From assembly GCA_028290465.1 (NCBI GenBank), contig JAQGJU010000005.1, positions 1-46,763 on the forward strand: a stretch of DNA of 46,763 nucleotides. Reading direction: 5' to 3'. Of this stretch, positions 18,935 through 26,609 are shown in pieces. Numbering within the stretch: the first letter of the stretch is position 1; every line of letters begins with the position of its first letter. The notes under the pieces are model-generated. The model did no database searches. It was not told the DNA's origin and saw only the letters and a program-made list of their open reading frames with translations. Origin of the DNA: Xanthobacteraceae bacterium. GTDB lineage: Bacteria; Pseudomonadota; Alphaproteobacteria; Rhizobiales; Xanthobacteraceae. A program made the position numbers and the translations under genes.

Positions 18935-19660
18935 TTACGCCACGCTTTCCAGGATCGCGGCCTCGGCCTCGTCGATGGCGTCCGGGGTGCCGACATGCAT
19001 CCACAGCCCGTCGAGTCGCAGGCCGAACAGCCGGTTGGCTTCGGCGGCGCGATAGAACAGCTTGGTCAACGAGAATGGCCCTTTCGGCGCATCCTTGAAC
19101 AGCGCCGGCGCCAGCACGGCGGCGCCCGCATAGACGAACGGCACCACCTGACGTTCCGCCCGGCGGGTCAGCCTTCCGTCGGGCGACATGCTGAAATCGC
19201 CGCGGCCGGCATAGCCGATGCTGGTCGCGGTCGGGGCGAGCAGCAGCAGCGCGTCCATGCGGGCCGGATCAAAACCCTCGGCGAGCCGCGTCAGGTTCGA
19301 CTTCACGCCGTCGATCCACAGCGTATCGGAATTGACCGCGAAGAACGGCGCATCGCCGAGCAGGCTCAGCGCCTTGACGAGGCCGCCGCCGGTTTCCAGC
19401 AGTTCGGTCCGCTCGTCCGAGATCACGATGCGCGGCGCTTTGCGCGTGGCGACATGCTTTTCCAGTTTGTCGGCCAGATGATGCACATTGACGACGGCCT
19501 GCTCGACGCCGGCAGCCGCCAGCTTGTCGAGCACATGGTCGATCAGCGCCTTGTCGCCGACCTCGACCAGCGGTTTCGGCGTGTGCTCGGTGATCGGGCG
19601 CATGCGTTCGCCGCGTCCGGCGGCCAGCACCATGGCGTGACGCGGAGTCAAAAGGGGCAT
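18935..19660 (-). CDS. murU: Sugar-1-phosphate nucleotidyltransferase, MurU-like
   Basis: 241 residues of the NTP-transferase fold. The signature LAAGRGERMRPITEHTPKP lies at 12-30, the sugar/nucleotide segment ELLETGGGLVKA at about 87-98, and the metal Asp in VNSDTLW (Asp112). In Pseudomonas and Caulobacter, MurU makes UDP-MurNAc from MurNAc-1-phosphate supplied by the kinase AmgK. Here the AmgK-like gene lies immediately upstream, 19 bases away, which supports this role. Mannose-1-phosphate guanylyltransferase is the common automatic name and cannot be excluded. The start MPLLTPRH (19660) fits the family; an earlier in-frame ATG would lie inside the upstream gene. Confidence 0.85.
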   Translation of the reverse strand: MPLLTPRHAMVLAAGRGERMRPITEHTPKPLVEVGDKALIDHVLDKLAAAGVEQAVVNVHHLADKLEKHVATRKAPRIVISDERTELLETGGGLVKALSLLGDAPFFAVNSDTLWIDGVKSNLTRLAEGFDPARMDALLLLAPTATSIGYAGRGDFSMSPDGRLTRRAERQVVPFVYAGAAVLAPALFKDAPKGPFSLTKLFYRAAEANRLFGLRLDGLWMHVGTPDAIDEAEAAILESVA

Positions 19661-19679
19661 CGGGTCGGTCCTGTTGGGC

Positions 19680-21227
19680 TTAAAGATCGCGCGGTGTCGG
19701 GACGTGCACCCGATACCAGCCATTGAGAGGCGCCAGTGCCGGATGGGCGAGCGCGCGTTGCAGATAGCCCCATATGCGGGGGATGTGACGCAAATATTGC
19801 GGCTTGCCATCGCGGCGATCTAATCGTGCAAAAATGCCAAGGATCTTCGTCGCGCGCTGCGCCGCGAGCGTGGCGTACATCTGCACGAAGCCGGCGGTGT
19901 CGAAGTCTTGGTCGCTGTCGCGCCGCACCCGCGCATAGCGGCCGAGCAGGGCGATTTCGAGGGTTTCCGGCACGTCGACCCGCGCGTCCTGCAACAAGGA
20001 CGCGAGATCGTAGGCGGCCGGCCCCATCACGGCGTCCTGGAAATCGAGGAGGCCAACACGGGCGACACCGGGCCGGTCCGGCAGCCACAGCAGGTTCGGC
20101 GAATGAAAATCGCGCAGCACCCAGGTCGGCGGTGAGGCGAGCGCTGGGTTCAACGCCTCGCGCCACAGTGCGACGAAAGCCGAGCGCGCGGTGGGCGTGA
20201 GTTCCATGTCGAAGCGCGGCAGATACCAGTCGAGCAGCAATTCGGCTTCGATCAGCAGCGCGTCCATGTCGTAGGACGGCAGCGTGTAGTCCGTGCCGGG
20301 CGCGACCGGCAGCGTGGTCGGCAGTTCGAACGCATGCAGCGCCAGCAGCACTTCGACCGCGGCGCCGTAATACTCCTCGATCGGGGCCGGCGGATCGCCC
20401 GAAACGACGCGGTTGTCGCCGAGATCCTCCAGGATCAGCAGGCCCTGGTCGAGATCGGCGTGATAAATTTCCGGCGCCGACAGGTCGAGTGCCTTCAGGC
20501 CGCGGGCCACCGCGACGAAGGGCGTGACGTCCTCGGCCAGATGCGCGATCCGGCTATAGGGCTTGCCGTCGCGCACCGGCGGTCCGTCCGGGCGGCGCGG
20601 CGCGTTCATCAGGATCACGCGCCTGTCTCCCAGCGTCAGTCGTTCGTAGGAGCGCGTCGAGGCGTCGCCCTGCACGCGCTCGCGCTTAGCTTCGGCATAG
20701 CCGGCGCCGTCCAGGAACTGTCGGATCGCGCCGAAATGCTCGACGCGGTCGGCCAGCGTGCCATAGCCGGTGATGCGGATATTTCGGACTTCAGGTCCAA
20801 GATTCGGCGCCAGCGTGAAGGCGAGGTCGAGCCGGTCCGGCGGCAGGAAGCCGGCGGCGCGATCCGGCCATTCGACCAGGATCACGGCCGAGTCCGGCAG
20901 ATCCTCGAAGCCGAGTTCGGCCAGTTCACCGGGGCCGGACAGCCGGTACAGGTCGGCATGGACTACCGTGAAGCGCGGCAACTCGTAGAGCTGCATCAGC
21001 GTGAAGGTCGGGCTCGGCACCTCGATCTCGGGATCTTCGGCAAGGTGACGGATCAGCGCGCGGGCGAAGGTGGTCTTGCCGGCGCCGAGGTCGCCCGACA
21101 GCGTGATCAGGTCGCCGGGTTGCAGCGCCATCGCGATGTCGACGACGAGGCGCTGCAAGGCCGCCTCGTTCGGCACCACCACCGCGAAGCTCGATCCGCC
21201 ACTGGTCGTCGGCAGCATGGCGGTCAC
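19680..21227 (-). CDS. tsaE: TsaE-AmgK fusion: tRNA t6A ATPase subunit fused to a sugar kinase (aminoglycoside phosphotransferase fold)
   Basis: 515 residues in two parts. Residues 1-155 are TsaE, the ATPase that resets the TsaB/TsaD complex in t6A37 tRNA modification: Walker A GDLGAGKTT (45-53), SPTFTL (72-77) and the VEW motif (118-120). Residues about 165-515 have an aminoglycoside-phosphotransferase kinase fold: EDLGDNRV, catalytic loop LRDFHSPNLLWL (Asp373, Asn378) and the DFG-like LLDFQDAVMGP (Asp395). The kinase resembles AmgK, which phosphorylates anomeric MurNAc/GlcNAc in cell-wall recycling. The next gene is MurU-like, matching the AmgK-MurU pair. The start is GTG at 21227 with AGGA close upstream; an ATG at 21218 is possible. 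It follows divL by 9 bases. Confidence 0.93.
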   Translation of the reverse strand: MTAMLPTTSGGSSFAVVVPNEAALQRLVVDIAMALQPGDLITLSGDLGAGKTTFARALIRHLAEDPEIEVPSPTFTLMQLYELPRFTVVHADLYRLSGPGELAELGFEDLPDSAVILVEWPDRAAGFLPPDRLDLAFTLAPNLGPEVRNIRITGYGTLADRVEHFGAIRQFLDGAGYAEAKRERVQGDASTRSYERLTLGDRRVILMNAPRRPDGPPVRDGKPYSRIAHLAEDVTPFVAVARGLKALDLSAPEIYHADLDQGLLILEDLGDNRVVSGDPPAPIEEYYGAAVEVLLALHAFELPTTLPVAPGTDYTLPSYDMDALLIEAELLLDWYLPRFDMELTPTARSAFVALWREALNPALASPPTWVLRDFHSPNLLWLPDRPGVARVGLLDFQDAVMGPAAYDLASLLQDARVDVPETLEIALLGRYARVRRDSDQDFDTAGFVQMYATLAAQRATKILGIFARLDRRDGKPQYLRHIPRIWGYLQRALAHPALAPLNGWYRVHVPTPRDL

Positions 21228-21236
21228 GCTATCCTG

Positions 21237-23810
21237 TTACTCGGCGGCGGTGCGCGCGGCGGTCTGTTCGAGCGGAAAGCTGCACACCACCTTGGTGCCC
21301 TGGCCGGCGATGGAATCGATCTCCACCGTGCCGCCATGCAACTCGACGAACGAGCGCACCAGCGACAGGCCGAGGCCGGGGCCGCGATGCCGCGAACCGT
21401 GCGAATGGCTTTCGAACCAATCGAATACCTTGTCTCTCATGGCCTCCGGAATGCCGGGGCCCTGGTCGGTGACGGAGAACACCACGGCATCGTTGTGCCG
21501 TTCGGCCGCCAGCGTAACGGTTGAGTGCGGCGGCGAGAAGCCCAGTGCGTTGGCCAACAGGTTGAACAGGATCTGGCGCAGGCGCCGCTCGTCGGCATTG
21601 AAGCTGCCGATATCGTCGGCGGTGCGCAGGTCCAGTTTGATGCTGTCTTTGACCAATCGGTCCAGCACGCCTTCGGCGGCGGATTCCATCGTCTTGCGGA
21701 TGTCGACCGCGCCGAGATTCAGCGTCATCGCGCCGGCGTCGATGGTGGCGAGATCGAGGATGTTGTTGATCAGCGCCAGCAACGCATTGGTCGAGGTCGT
21801 GATGTAGGACAGGTATTCGTGCTGCTTGGTACTCAGCGTGCCGGTCGCCGGGTCGCCGAGGAAGTGCGCGAAGCCGATAATGTTGGTGAGCGGCGAGCGC
21901 AGCTCGTAGGACACATGATGCACGAAATCGACCTTGATTTCGTCGGCGGCTTCCAGCGCCTCGTTGCGCTCGCGCAGCGCGCGCTCGACATTGACCGTGT
22001 CGGTAACGTCCTGGAACGTCACCAGCGTGGCGCCGTCCGGCAGCGGCATGGTGGCGCAATCGACCACGCTGCCGTCGCGGCGCTCCAGCCGCTCCGACAC
22101 CGGCGCGCGATCCTCCAGCCGGGTGACGGCCGAGCGCAGCGCCTGCCAGGTCGGCCGGGCGCCATCGGCCGGCTGGCACCAGCCGGCGACGGTTTCGATA
22201 TGCGGGCGGGCGGCGAGCTGGTCGGGATCGAGCCGCCACATTTTGGCGAATACCGGATTGAACAGGCGCATCCGACCGTCGCTGCCGAACACCGCGACGG
22301 CTTCGCCGAGATTGTCCAGTGTCTCGCGCTGCACCCGGATCAGCGCGTCGAACCGGCGCTCCAGATCCAGCCGCTCGGTGACGTCTTCGAATAGGTACGT
22401 AACGCCGCCCTCGGGATTCGGCGAGGTGACGACCCGCAGCGTGCGGCCGTCCGGCAGATGCCACATCTGCTCTTTGGCCTCGATCGCCCGATAGGCTTCG
22501 TGCAGATCCGCCTTCCAGACGCGGAAATCCTGCTCCTCGGGCAGCTTGCGGGCGGTGCGCAGCCGGTCGAGCACGGCACCGTCGGTCGGCGTCTGGTCGA
22601 GGAAGCCCGCGTCCAAGTCCCACAGCGTCCGGTAGGCGGCGTTGTAGAACGCGAGGCGCCGGTCGGCGCCGAAGATCGCGACGCCCGTGGCCAATTGATC
22701 GAGCAGGCGGCGATGCGCTTCGCCGCGGCGCTCGACTTCGGCGCCCATATTGTCGGTCTCGGTAGCGTCGATCGCGATGCCGGCGCTGCCCGTTGTGGTC
22801 GGCAGGTCGAGGACGTCGAAGATCCGCCGCTGGCCGGCCACGATGGCCGGGAATCTTCCGGCATGGGAGGTGCCGGCTGCGAGCGCCTTGGTAACCTCGT
22901 CGCGCGCGGCGCGATCCAGCAATTCGATGCCGCGATCGAGCGCATCCTCGGCATCGATGGCCTCGACGGCTCGGACATAGGCGTGGTTGACGAATACCAG
23001 CCGGCCGGCGCCGTCGCGCACCCAGACCGGCGACGGCAGTGTTTCGATCAAAGTCGACAGCGAGCCGACATCGCTGGCCAGCTTGCGATGGCGCGCCGCG
23101 AGTTCGACGAGGTCGCGCCGGGCGCCCTCGACGTCGCGCAGCCGCAGCACCGCCCGCCCGCCGATGGCGCGGCCATCGGCTTCGACCGGCCGGCCGGCCT
23201 GCGTGGTGAGCATCATCGAGAACGGCACGGCCTGGGTCCGCAGCGCGTCGACCGCGTGTTCCATCGCCTTGGCTTTCTCGGCGTCGAGCCAAGTTCCGAA
23301 GGCGAGCACGCGATGCCGCGCATGAGCGCCGGTGATCGAGGTGGTATCGCCGAGAATTTCCGGCTGATCGTCGGCGGCCGCCCACGCGATGATGACCTGC
23401 GGATCGCTGAGCAGCAGCGCATTGGCGCGGTCGACCTGGGCGCGCAGCGTGGCGATCTCATCGCGATGCGCATTGTCGCTGTGTGCGGCGCGGGCGCGGG
23501 TGCGCAACAACGTGATGGCCGTGACCACGGCGAAGCCGGACAGGCCGAGCGTCATCACCAGGCCGACCATGTCGTAGCGGTCGAAGCCGGTGAGAGGCCC
23601 GATGGAGCCCTCATACAGCGAGGTAGCGCCGGCCGGCCGGCTGGTCGCGATCAGGCAAGACCCGGCCATGATTGCCGCGCGCAATCGACCGATGCGCGGA
23701 CAGGCACCCGAACCCCCGCTGCTTGCCCGGATCGTGTCCGGCATTTCGATAGCCCCCGATTGGGTGATGAGCCCATCCGAGCGGTGCGCAGCGAACCGCT
23801 CGCGAATCAT
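21237..23810 (-). CDS. divL: DivL-like multi-PAS sensor kinase with Tyr at the phosphoacceptor position
   Basis: In Caulobacter, DivL is a tyrosine-bearing pseudo-histidine kinase that binds DivK~P and controls CckA and so CtrA at the cell poles. This protein has 857 residues: a signal/anchor region and membrane segment (about 81-101), several PAS domains (about 250-350, 368-480 and 492-605), a dimerisation helix and a kinase ATPase domain. The H-box reads VSYELRSPLTN, with Tyr635 (TAC at 21906-21908) where kinases have His. The N-box (NLLANALGF), G1 (DQGPGIP) and G2 (GPGLGL) are intact. It is immediately upstream of the tsaE fusion. A start at 23744, with GGGGGC upstream, would give 835 residues and may be the real one. 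Confidence 0.88.
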   Translation of the reverse strand: MIRERFAAHRSDGLITQSGAIEMPDTIRASSGGSGACPRIGRLRAAIMAGSCLIATSRPAGATSLYEGSIGPLTGFDRYDMVGLVMTLGLSGFAVVTAITLLRTRARAAHSDNAHRDEIATLRAQVDRANALLLSDPQVIIAWAAADDQPEILGDTTSITGAHARHRVLAFGTWLDAEKAKAMEHAVDALRTQAVPFSMMLTTQAGRPVEADGRAIGGRAVLRLRDVEGARRDLVELAARHRKLASDVGSLSTLIETLPSPVWVRDGAGRLVFVNHAYVRAVEAIDAEDALDRGIELLDRAARDEVTKALAAGTSHAGRFPAIVAGQRRIFDVLDLPTTTGSAGIAIDATETDNMGAEVERRGEAHRRLLDQLATGVAIFGADRRLAFYNAAYRTLWDLDAGFLDQTPTDGAVLDRLRTARKLPEEQDFRVWKADLHEAYRAIEAKEQMWHLPDGRTLRVVTSPNPEGGVTYLFEDVTERLDLERRFDALIRVQRETLDNLGEAVAVFGSDGRMRLFNPVFAKMWRLDPDQLAARPHIETVAGWCQPADGARPTWQALRSAVTRLEDRAPVSERLERRDGSVVDCATMPLPDGATLVTFQDVTDTVNVERALRERNEALEAADEIKVDFVHHVSYELRSPLTNIIGFAHFLGDPATGTLSTKQHEYLSYITTSTNALLALINNILDLATIDAGAMTLNLGAVDIRKTMESAAEGVLDRLVKDSIKLDLRTADDIGSFNADERRLRQILFNLLANALGFSPPHSTVTLAAERHNDAVVFSVTDQGPGIPEAMRDKVFDWFESHSHGSRHRGPGLGLSLVRSFVELHGGTVEIDSIAGQGTKVVCSFPLEQTAARTAAE

Positions 23811-24031
23811 TAGACAATAGCCGCACGGCGACTCGGCCCGTAAGAGTCCAGATCGTGAACGACGCAGCTTGTGCGGCTGCTGATTCTAGAATGGCCTCAA
23901 ACGAAATAGAATCCGGATCGCGCACGCTCGCCACGCGTGAGAATGCTTACGCGGATCGTTTAGGTACGTTTCGCGGCGGATGTTGGATCGGGGGCTTCGT
24001 GTGTGCCGTCAATTCGCGGCGGACAGGCGGA

Positions 24032-24445
24032 TCAGCCGCGTTGGGCTTCGGCCGCTAACGTCATGTCGTCGACATTGATGCGGCCAAGCGCGGCCGCGAA
24101 GGCCTTCTCGGCTTCGGCGAGCGCCGGAAGCACCACTTCGCTCAGCAGACGTGAGCCGTTTTGGGTCGGGATCTCGTCTTCGTCGACGGTGCCAGCGGCG
24201 CGCAGGATCGCCTCGGCGGTGACCTGTTTGCGCTCGCGAGCGATCTCATAGCCGCCGCGCGGGCCGCGAATGCCTTTCAGGATGCCGTCGCGTACCAACG
24301 CCTGCAGCACCGGTTCCAGATGGCGAGGCGGCAGGCCGTGGCGCGCCGCCAACGCCCGCGCCGACACCGGCCCGCTGCGCGCATGCAGGGCGATATCGAT
24401 CACAGCGGCGATTGCCAGGATACCTTTGCGCGGAAGCAGCGGCAT
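24032..24445 (-). CDS. Rrf2-family transcriptional regulator lacking cysteines
   Basis: 137 residues. The N-terminal winged helix-turn-helix is of Rrf2 type: AIAAVIDIALHARSG, LAARHGLPPRHLEPVLQAL, then the wing GIRGPRGGYEIAR. The family includes IscR, NsrR, RirA and CymR. The three cysteines that bind Fe-S in IscR/NsrR/RirA are absent, and the whole protein contains no Cys, so it must sense something else or nothing. It is encoded between dut and divL, 68 bases after dut. That gap contains a perfect 12-bp palindrome (24483-24494), a likely self-operator. Its targets and ligand are not evident. Confidence 0.85.
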   Translation of the reverse strand: MPLLPRKGILAIAAVIDIALHARSGPVSARALAARHGLPPRHLEPVLQALVRDGILKGIRGPRGGYEIARERKQVTAEAILRAAGTVDEDEIPTQNGSRLLSEVVLPALAEAEKAFAAALGRINVDDMTLAAEAQRG

Positions 24446-24482
24446 GGAATCAGGACGTTAGCGGGCGTAATGCCCGATAACG

Positions 24483-24494
24483 GTAATATATTAC
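24483..24494. promoter_or_regulatory. Perfect 12-bp palindrome, candidate Rrf2 operator
   Basis: GTAATATATTAC is its own reverse complement and lies 38-49 bases upstream of the Rrf2 start codon, in a 68-base gap. Its AT-rich sequence contrasts with its surroundings, and it could also overlap a -10 element. Binding by the adjacent regulator is inferred from position and symmetry. Confidence 0.55.
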
Positions 24495-24513
24495 ACGGCT
24501 GCAATCGGTCCAG

Positions 24514-24993
24514 TTATACCTTCGGTGTTTGCACCGAATTTGTTCCGGTCGAGCCGAATCCGCCGGCGCCGCGCTGCGTGGTGTCGAGAATTTCCACGGG
24601 GCGCAGAAGTGCCCGTAAAACCGGCGCAATTACGAGTTGGGCGATGCGCATGCCGCGTTCGATCACGAAAGGTTCGCTGCCCAGATTCGCCAGGATGATC
24701 TGTATTTCGCCGCGATAATCGGCGTCGATGGTGCCCGGTGTGTTGAGCACGGTGACGCCGTGCTTTGCGGCCAGACCCGAACGTGGACGTACCTGCGCCT
24801 CGGCTTCCGGCGGCAATGCGATGCTCAGGCCGGTCGGCACCATGGCGCGGGCGCCGGCTGCGATGGTCACCGGCGCATCCGCCGGCACGGCGGCCAGAAG
24901 ATCGAGCCCGGCCGCGAGCGCACTTTGATATTCCGGCAACGGCAGGCCGGCGGCATGCGGCAACTGGACGATCTGTACTTCGATCTGATTCAC
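24514..24993 (-). CDS. dut: Deoxyuridine 5'-triphosphate nucleotidohydrolase
   Basis: Trimeric dUTPase that removes dUTP and supplies dUMP. It has 159 residues and all five family motifs: [33 protein letters not shown] (catalytic Asp90), RIAQLVI and the C-terminal [10 protein letters not shown]. It lies downstream of coaBC, as in E. coli and many Proteobacteria (the dfp-dut pair), with a 107-base gap that contains most of a composite repeat copy. Confidence 0.97.
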   Translation of the reverse strand: MNQIEVQIVQLPHAAGLPLPEYQSALAAGLDLLAAVPADAPVTIAAGARAMVPTGLSIALPPEAEAQVRPRSGLAAKHGVTVLNTPGTIDADYRGEIQIILANLGSEPFVIERGMRIAQLVIAPVLRALLRPVEILDTTQRGAGGFGSTGTNSVQTPKV

Positions 24994-25026
24994 GCGTGTT
25001 CTTTCTTCTTTGGTGCAGTCAGTGTG

Positions 25027-25138
25027 GTGAGCGCGTTCAGCAAAAGTGGATACCGGTTTTGCGTCCGAACGCGCTCACATCTTTTAAAGGACGCATTTTC
25101 TTAACGCGAACCGGTTCCCACTTCGCTTGAAAACGCTT
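25027..25138. repeat. Composite palindromic repeat, copy 3, overlapping the coaBC 3' end
   Basis: Left palindrome: GTGAGCGCGTTC (25027-25038) / GAACGCGCTCAC (25067-25078), with a core identical over 30 bases to copy 1. Right palindrome: GCATTTTC (25093-25100) / GAAAACGC (25129-25136), with the nested stem GCGAA (25106-25110) / TTCGC (25122-25126). The coaBC stop codon (25101-25103) and its last dozen or so codons lie within the right palindrome. This is the most complete of the three copies. Confidence 0.85.
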
Positions 25139-26552
25139 TCCCGATGCGGGCGACGAGTTGCGCCGCCACGTCGGTCTTCGACAGCGGCGGCCAGGATTCG
25201 ACGCCGTCCTGGGTGATCAGGTGCACCGTATTGCGGTCGCCACCCATGATGCCGGTCTGCGGCGACACGTCGTTGGCGACGATCCAGTCGCAGCCCTTGC
25301 GGGCCAGCTTTGCCTTGGCGTGCTCGATCACGGTCTCGGTCTCGGCCGCGAAGCCGATCACCAGCGCGGGCCGGTTGGTCTTGGACTTGGCGATCGTCGC
25401 CAGGATGTCGGGATTTTCGACCAGCGTCAGTTCGGGCGTACCTTTGCCGGTTTTCTTCATTTTCTGCGCGCCTTCGTGCGCGACGCGCCAGTCGGCGACG
25501 GCCGCCGCGAGCACCGCCACGTCAACCGGCAGCGCGGCCTGGACGGCCGCCAGCATGTCGCGCGCGCTTTCGATCTTGATGACAGTCACGCCGGGCGGGT
25601 CCGGCACGTTGACCGGGCCGCTGATCAGGATCACGTCGGCGCCGGCTTTCGCCGCGGCCTCCGCGATGGCGTGGCCCTGTTTGCCCGACGACCGGTTGGC
25701 GATGTAGCGCACCGGATCGATCGGCTCATGCGTCGGCCCGGATGTGACCAGCACGCGTTTGCCGGCCAGCGGTCCGGGCGTTGCAGGCAATACGCTGCCG
25801 AGCAGCGCGGTCGCGGCGGCGGCGATCTCCAGCGGCTCGGCCATGCGGCCGGTACCGGACTCGCCGCTCTCGGCCATCTCGCCGGCATTGGGGCCGACCG
25901 TGACGACCCCATCGGCCGCGAGCCGCGCCAGATTGCGTTGCGTCGCCTTGTGCCGCCACATCGCCGGGTTCATGGCCGGCGCGATCAGCACCGGGGCGTT
26001 GGTGGCCAGCAGCACGGCGGTGGCGAGATCGCCGGCGAGGCCGTGCGCCATCTTGGCCATCAGATCGGCGGTGGCGGGCGCGACGATCACCAGATCGGTA
26101 TCGCGCGCCAGCCTTATATGGCCGACGTCGAATTCGGACGCGGGGTCGAACAGGTCGGTGAACGCGGCTTCGCCTGCCAGCGCGCTGGCCGCCAGCGGCG
26201 TGACGAATTGCTGCGCGGCCTGCGTCATGATCACGCGGACTTTGGCGCCGCGCTCACGCAGCCGGCGGATCAGGTCGAGCGATTTATAGGCCGCGATGCC
26301 GCCGCCGATGATCAGCACGATGCGTCGGCCATTGGCCGAGGGTACGGTGGCGGTTCGTTCGGCGGTGGCCGGCAGGGCGGATGGCGGCGGCGCCGTCGGT
26401 CGGGCCGGCGCGGCCATTTCAGATGATTCGCCGGCAGCGCTTTTCAGAAGTTGGCGGGCCTCGTCTTCCATCGACCGGCCATTACGCGCCGCGCGCAGCC
26501 GTAATTGCTGCTTCAGATCGTCGTCGAGCTTGCGGATGGTCAGGCTGGCCAT
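25101..26552 (-). CDS. coaBC: CoaBC (phosphopantothenoylcysteine decarboxylase / phosphopantothenate-cysteine ligase) with N-terminal ribbon-helix-helix domain
   Basis: Two steps of CoA synthesis. It has 483 residues, about 75 more than usual. Residues 2-38 (MASLTIRKLDDDLKQQL then GRSMEDEARQLL) match the FitA/VapB-type ribbon-helix-helix DNA-binding fold of antitoxins. Residues 40-75 are a Pro/Ala linker. Residues about 76-255 are the FMN-binding CoaC flavoprotein: GGGIAAYKS, catalytic His145 in VGHIRLAR, and PAMNPAMWR. The conserved substrate-clamp Cys is replaced by Ser at about 229 (MAESGESGTGRM). Residues about 262-470 are CoaB: SGPTHEPIDPVRYIANRSSGK (Asn286), AAVADWR and the Lys cluster KMKK. 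The last dozen or so residues (KAFSSEVGTGSR) are encoded by a palindromic repeat. A 26-bp operator-like palindrome lies just upstream. Confidence 0.93.
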   Translation of the reverse strand: MASLTIRKLDDDLKQQLRLRAARNGRSMEDEARQLLKSAAGESSEMAAPARPTAPPPSALPATAERTATVPSANGRRIVLIIGGGIAAYKSLDLIRRLRERGAKVRVIMTQAAQQFVTPLAASALAGEAAFTDLFDPASEFDVGHIRLARDTDLVIVAPATADLMAKMAHGLAGDLATAVLLATNAPVLIAPAMNPAMWRHKATQRNLARLAADGVVTVGPNAGEMAESGESGTGRMAEPLEIAAAATALLGSVLPATPGPLAGKRVLVTSGPTHEPIDPVRYIANRSSGKQGHAIAEAAAKAGADVILISGPVNVPDPPGVTVIKIESARDMLAAVQAALPVDVAVLAAAVADWRVAHEGAQKMKKTGKGTPELTLVENPDILATIAKSKTNRPALVIGFAAETETVIEHAKAKLARKGCDWIVANDVSPQTGIMGGDRNTVHLITQDGVESWPPLSKTDVAAQLVARIGKAFSSEVGTGSR

Positions 26553-26569
26553 AAGAGAAGCCTAGACGA

Positions 26570-26595
26570 TGATTGCATTGCAATCAATGCAATCA
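26570..26595. promoter_or_regulatory. 26-bp nested palindrome upstream of coaBC, candidate RHH operator
   Basis: The outer arms TGATTGCATTG (26570-26580) and CAATGCAATCA (26585-26595) are perfect inverted repeats with a 4-base centre. A second palindrome, GATTGC...GCAATC (26571-26576 / 26580-26585), is nested inside. It occupies nearly half of the 57-base gap between ubiB and coaBC, 18-43 bases before the coaBC ATG. Iterated short inverted repeats are typical targets of ribbon-helix-helix dimers. Autoregulation by the CoaBC N-terminal domain is inferred. Confidence 0.7.
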
Positions 26596-26609
26596 TTTTG
26601 GGGATTGCG

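Noticed and set aside
17180-19726. 848-codon open frame on the + strand opposite addB and the murU-like gene
   Set aside because: It is antisense to two well-supported genes, and its Ser/Arg/Ala-rich translation has no domain pattern. It is a high-GC shadow frame.
21229-23385. 718-codon frame on the minus strand within divL
   Set aside because: Same strand but shifted frame. The translation is extremely Arg-rich with no motifs, while the divL frame shows PAS and kinase boxes.
25027-25138. Riboswitch or sRNA at the coaBC-dut gap
   Set aside because: The structure is explained by a dispersed repeat found in two other gaps of the window, not by a gene-specific leader.
25158-26426. 422-codon + strand frame opposite coaBC
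   Set aside because: Antisense to a gene with full CoaB and CoaC signatures; His/Arg/Gly-rich.
26430-26552. Toxin-antitoxin locus at the coaBC start
   Set aside because: The RHH segment is continuous in frame with CoaBC, and no PIN-domain or other toxin gene adjoins it, so it is a fused domain, not a TA pair.
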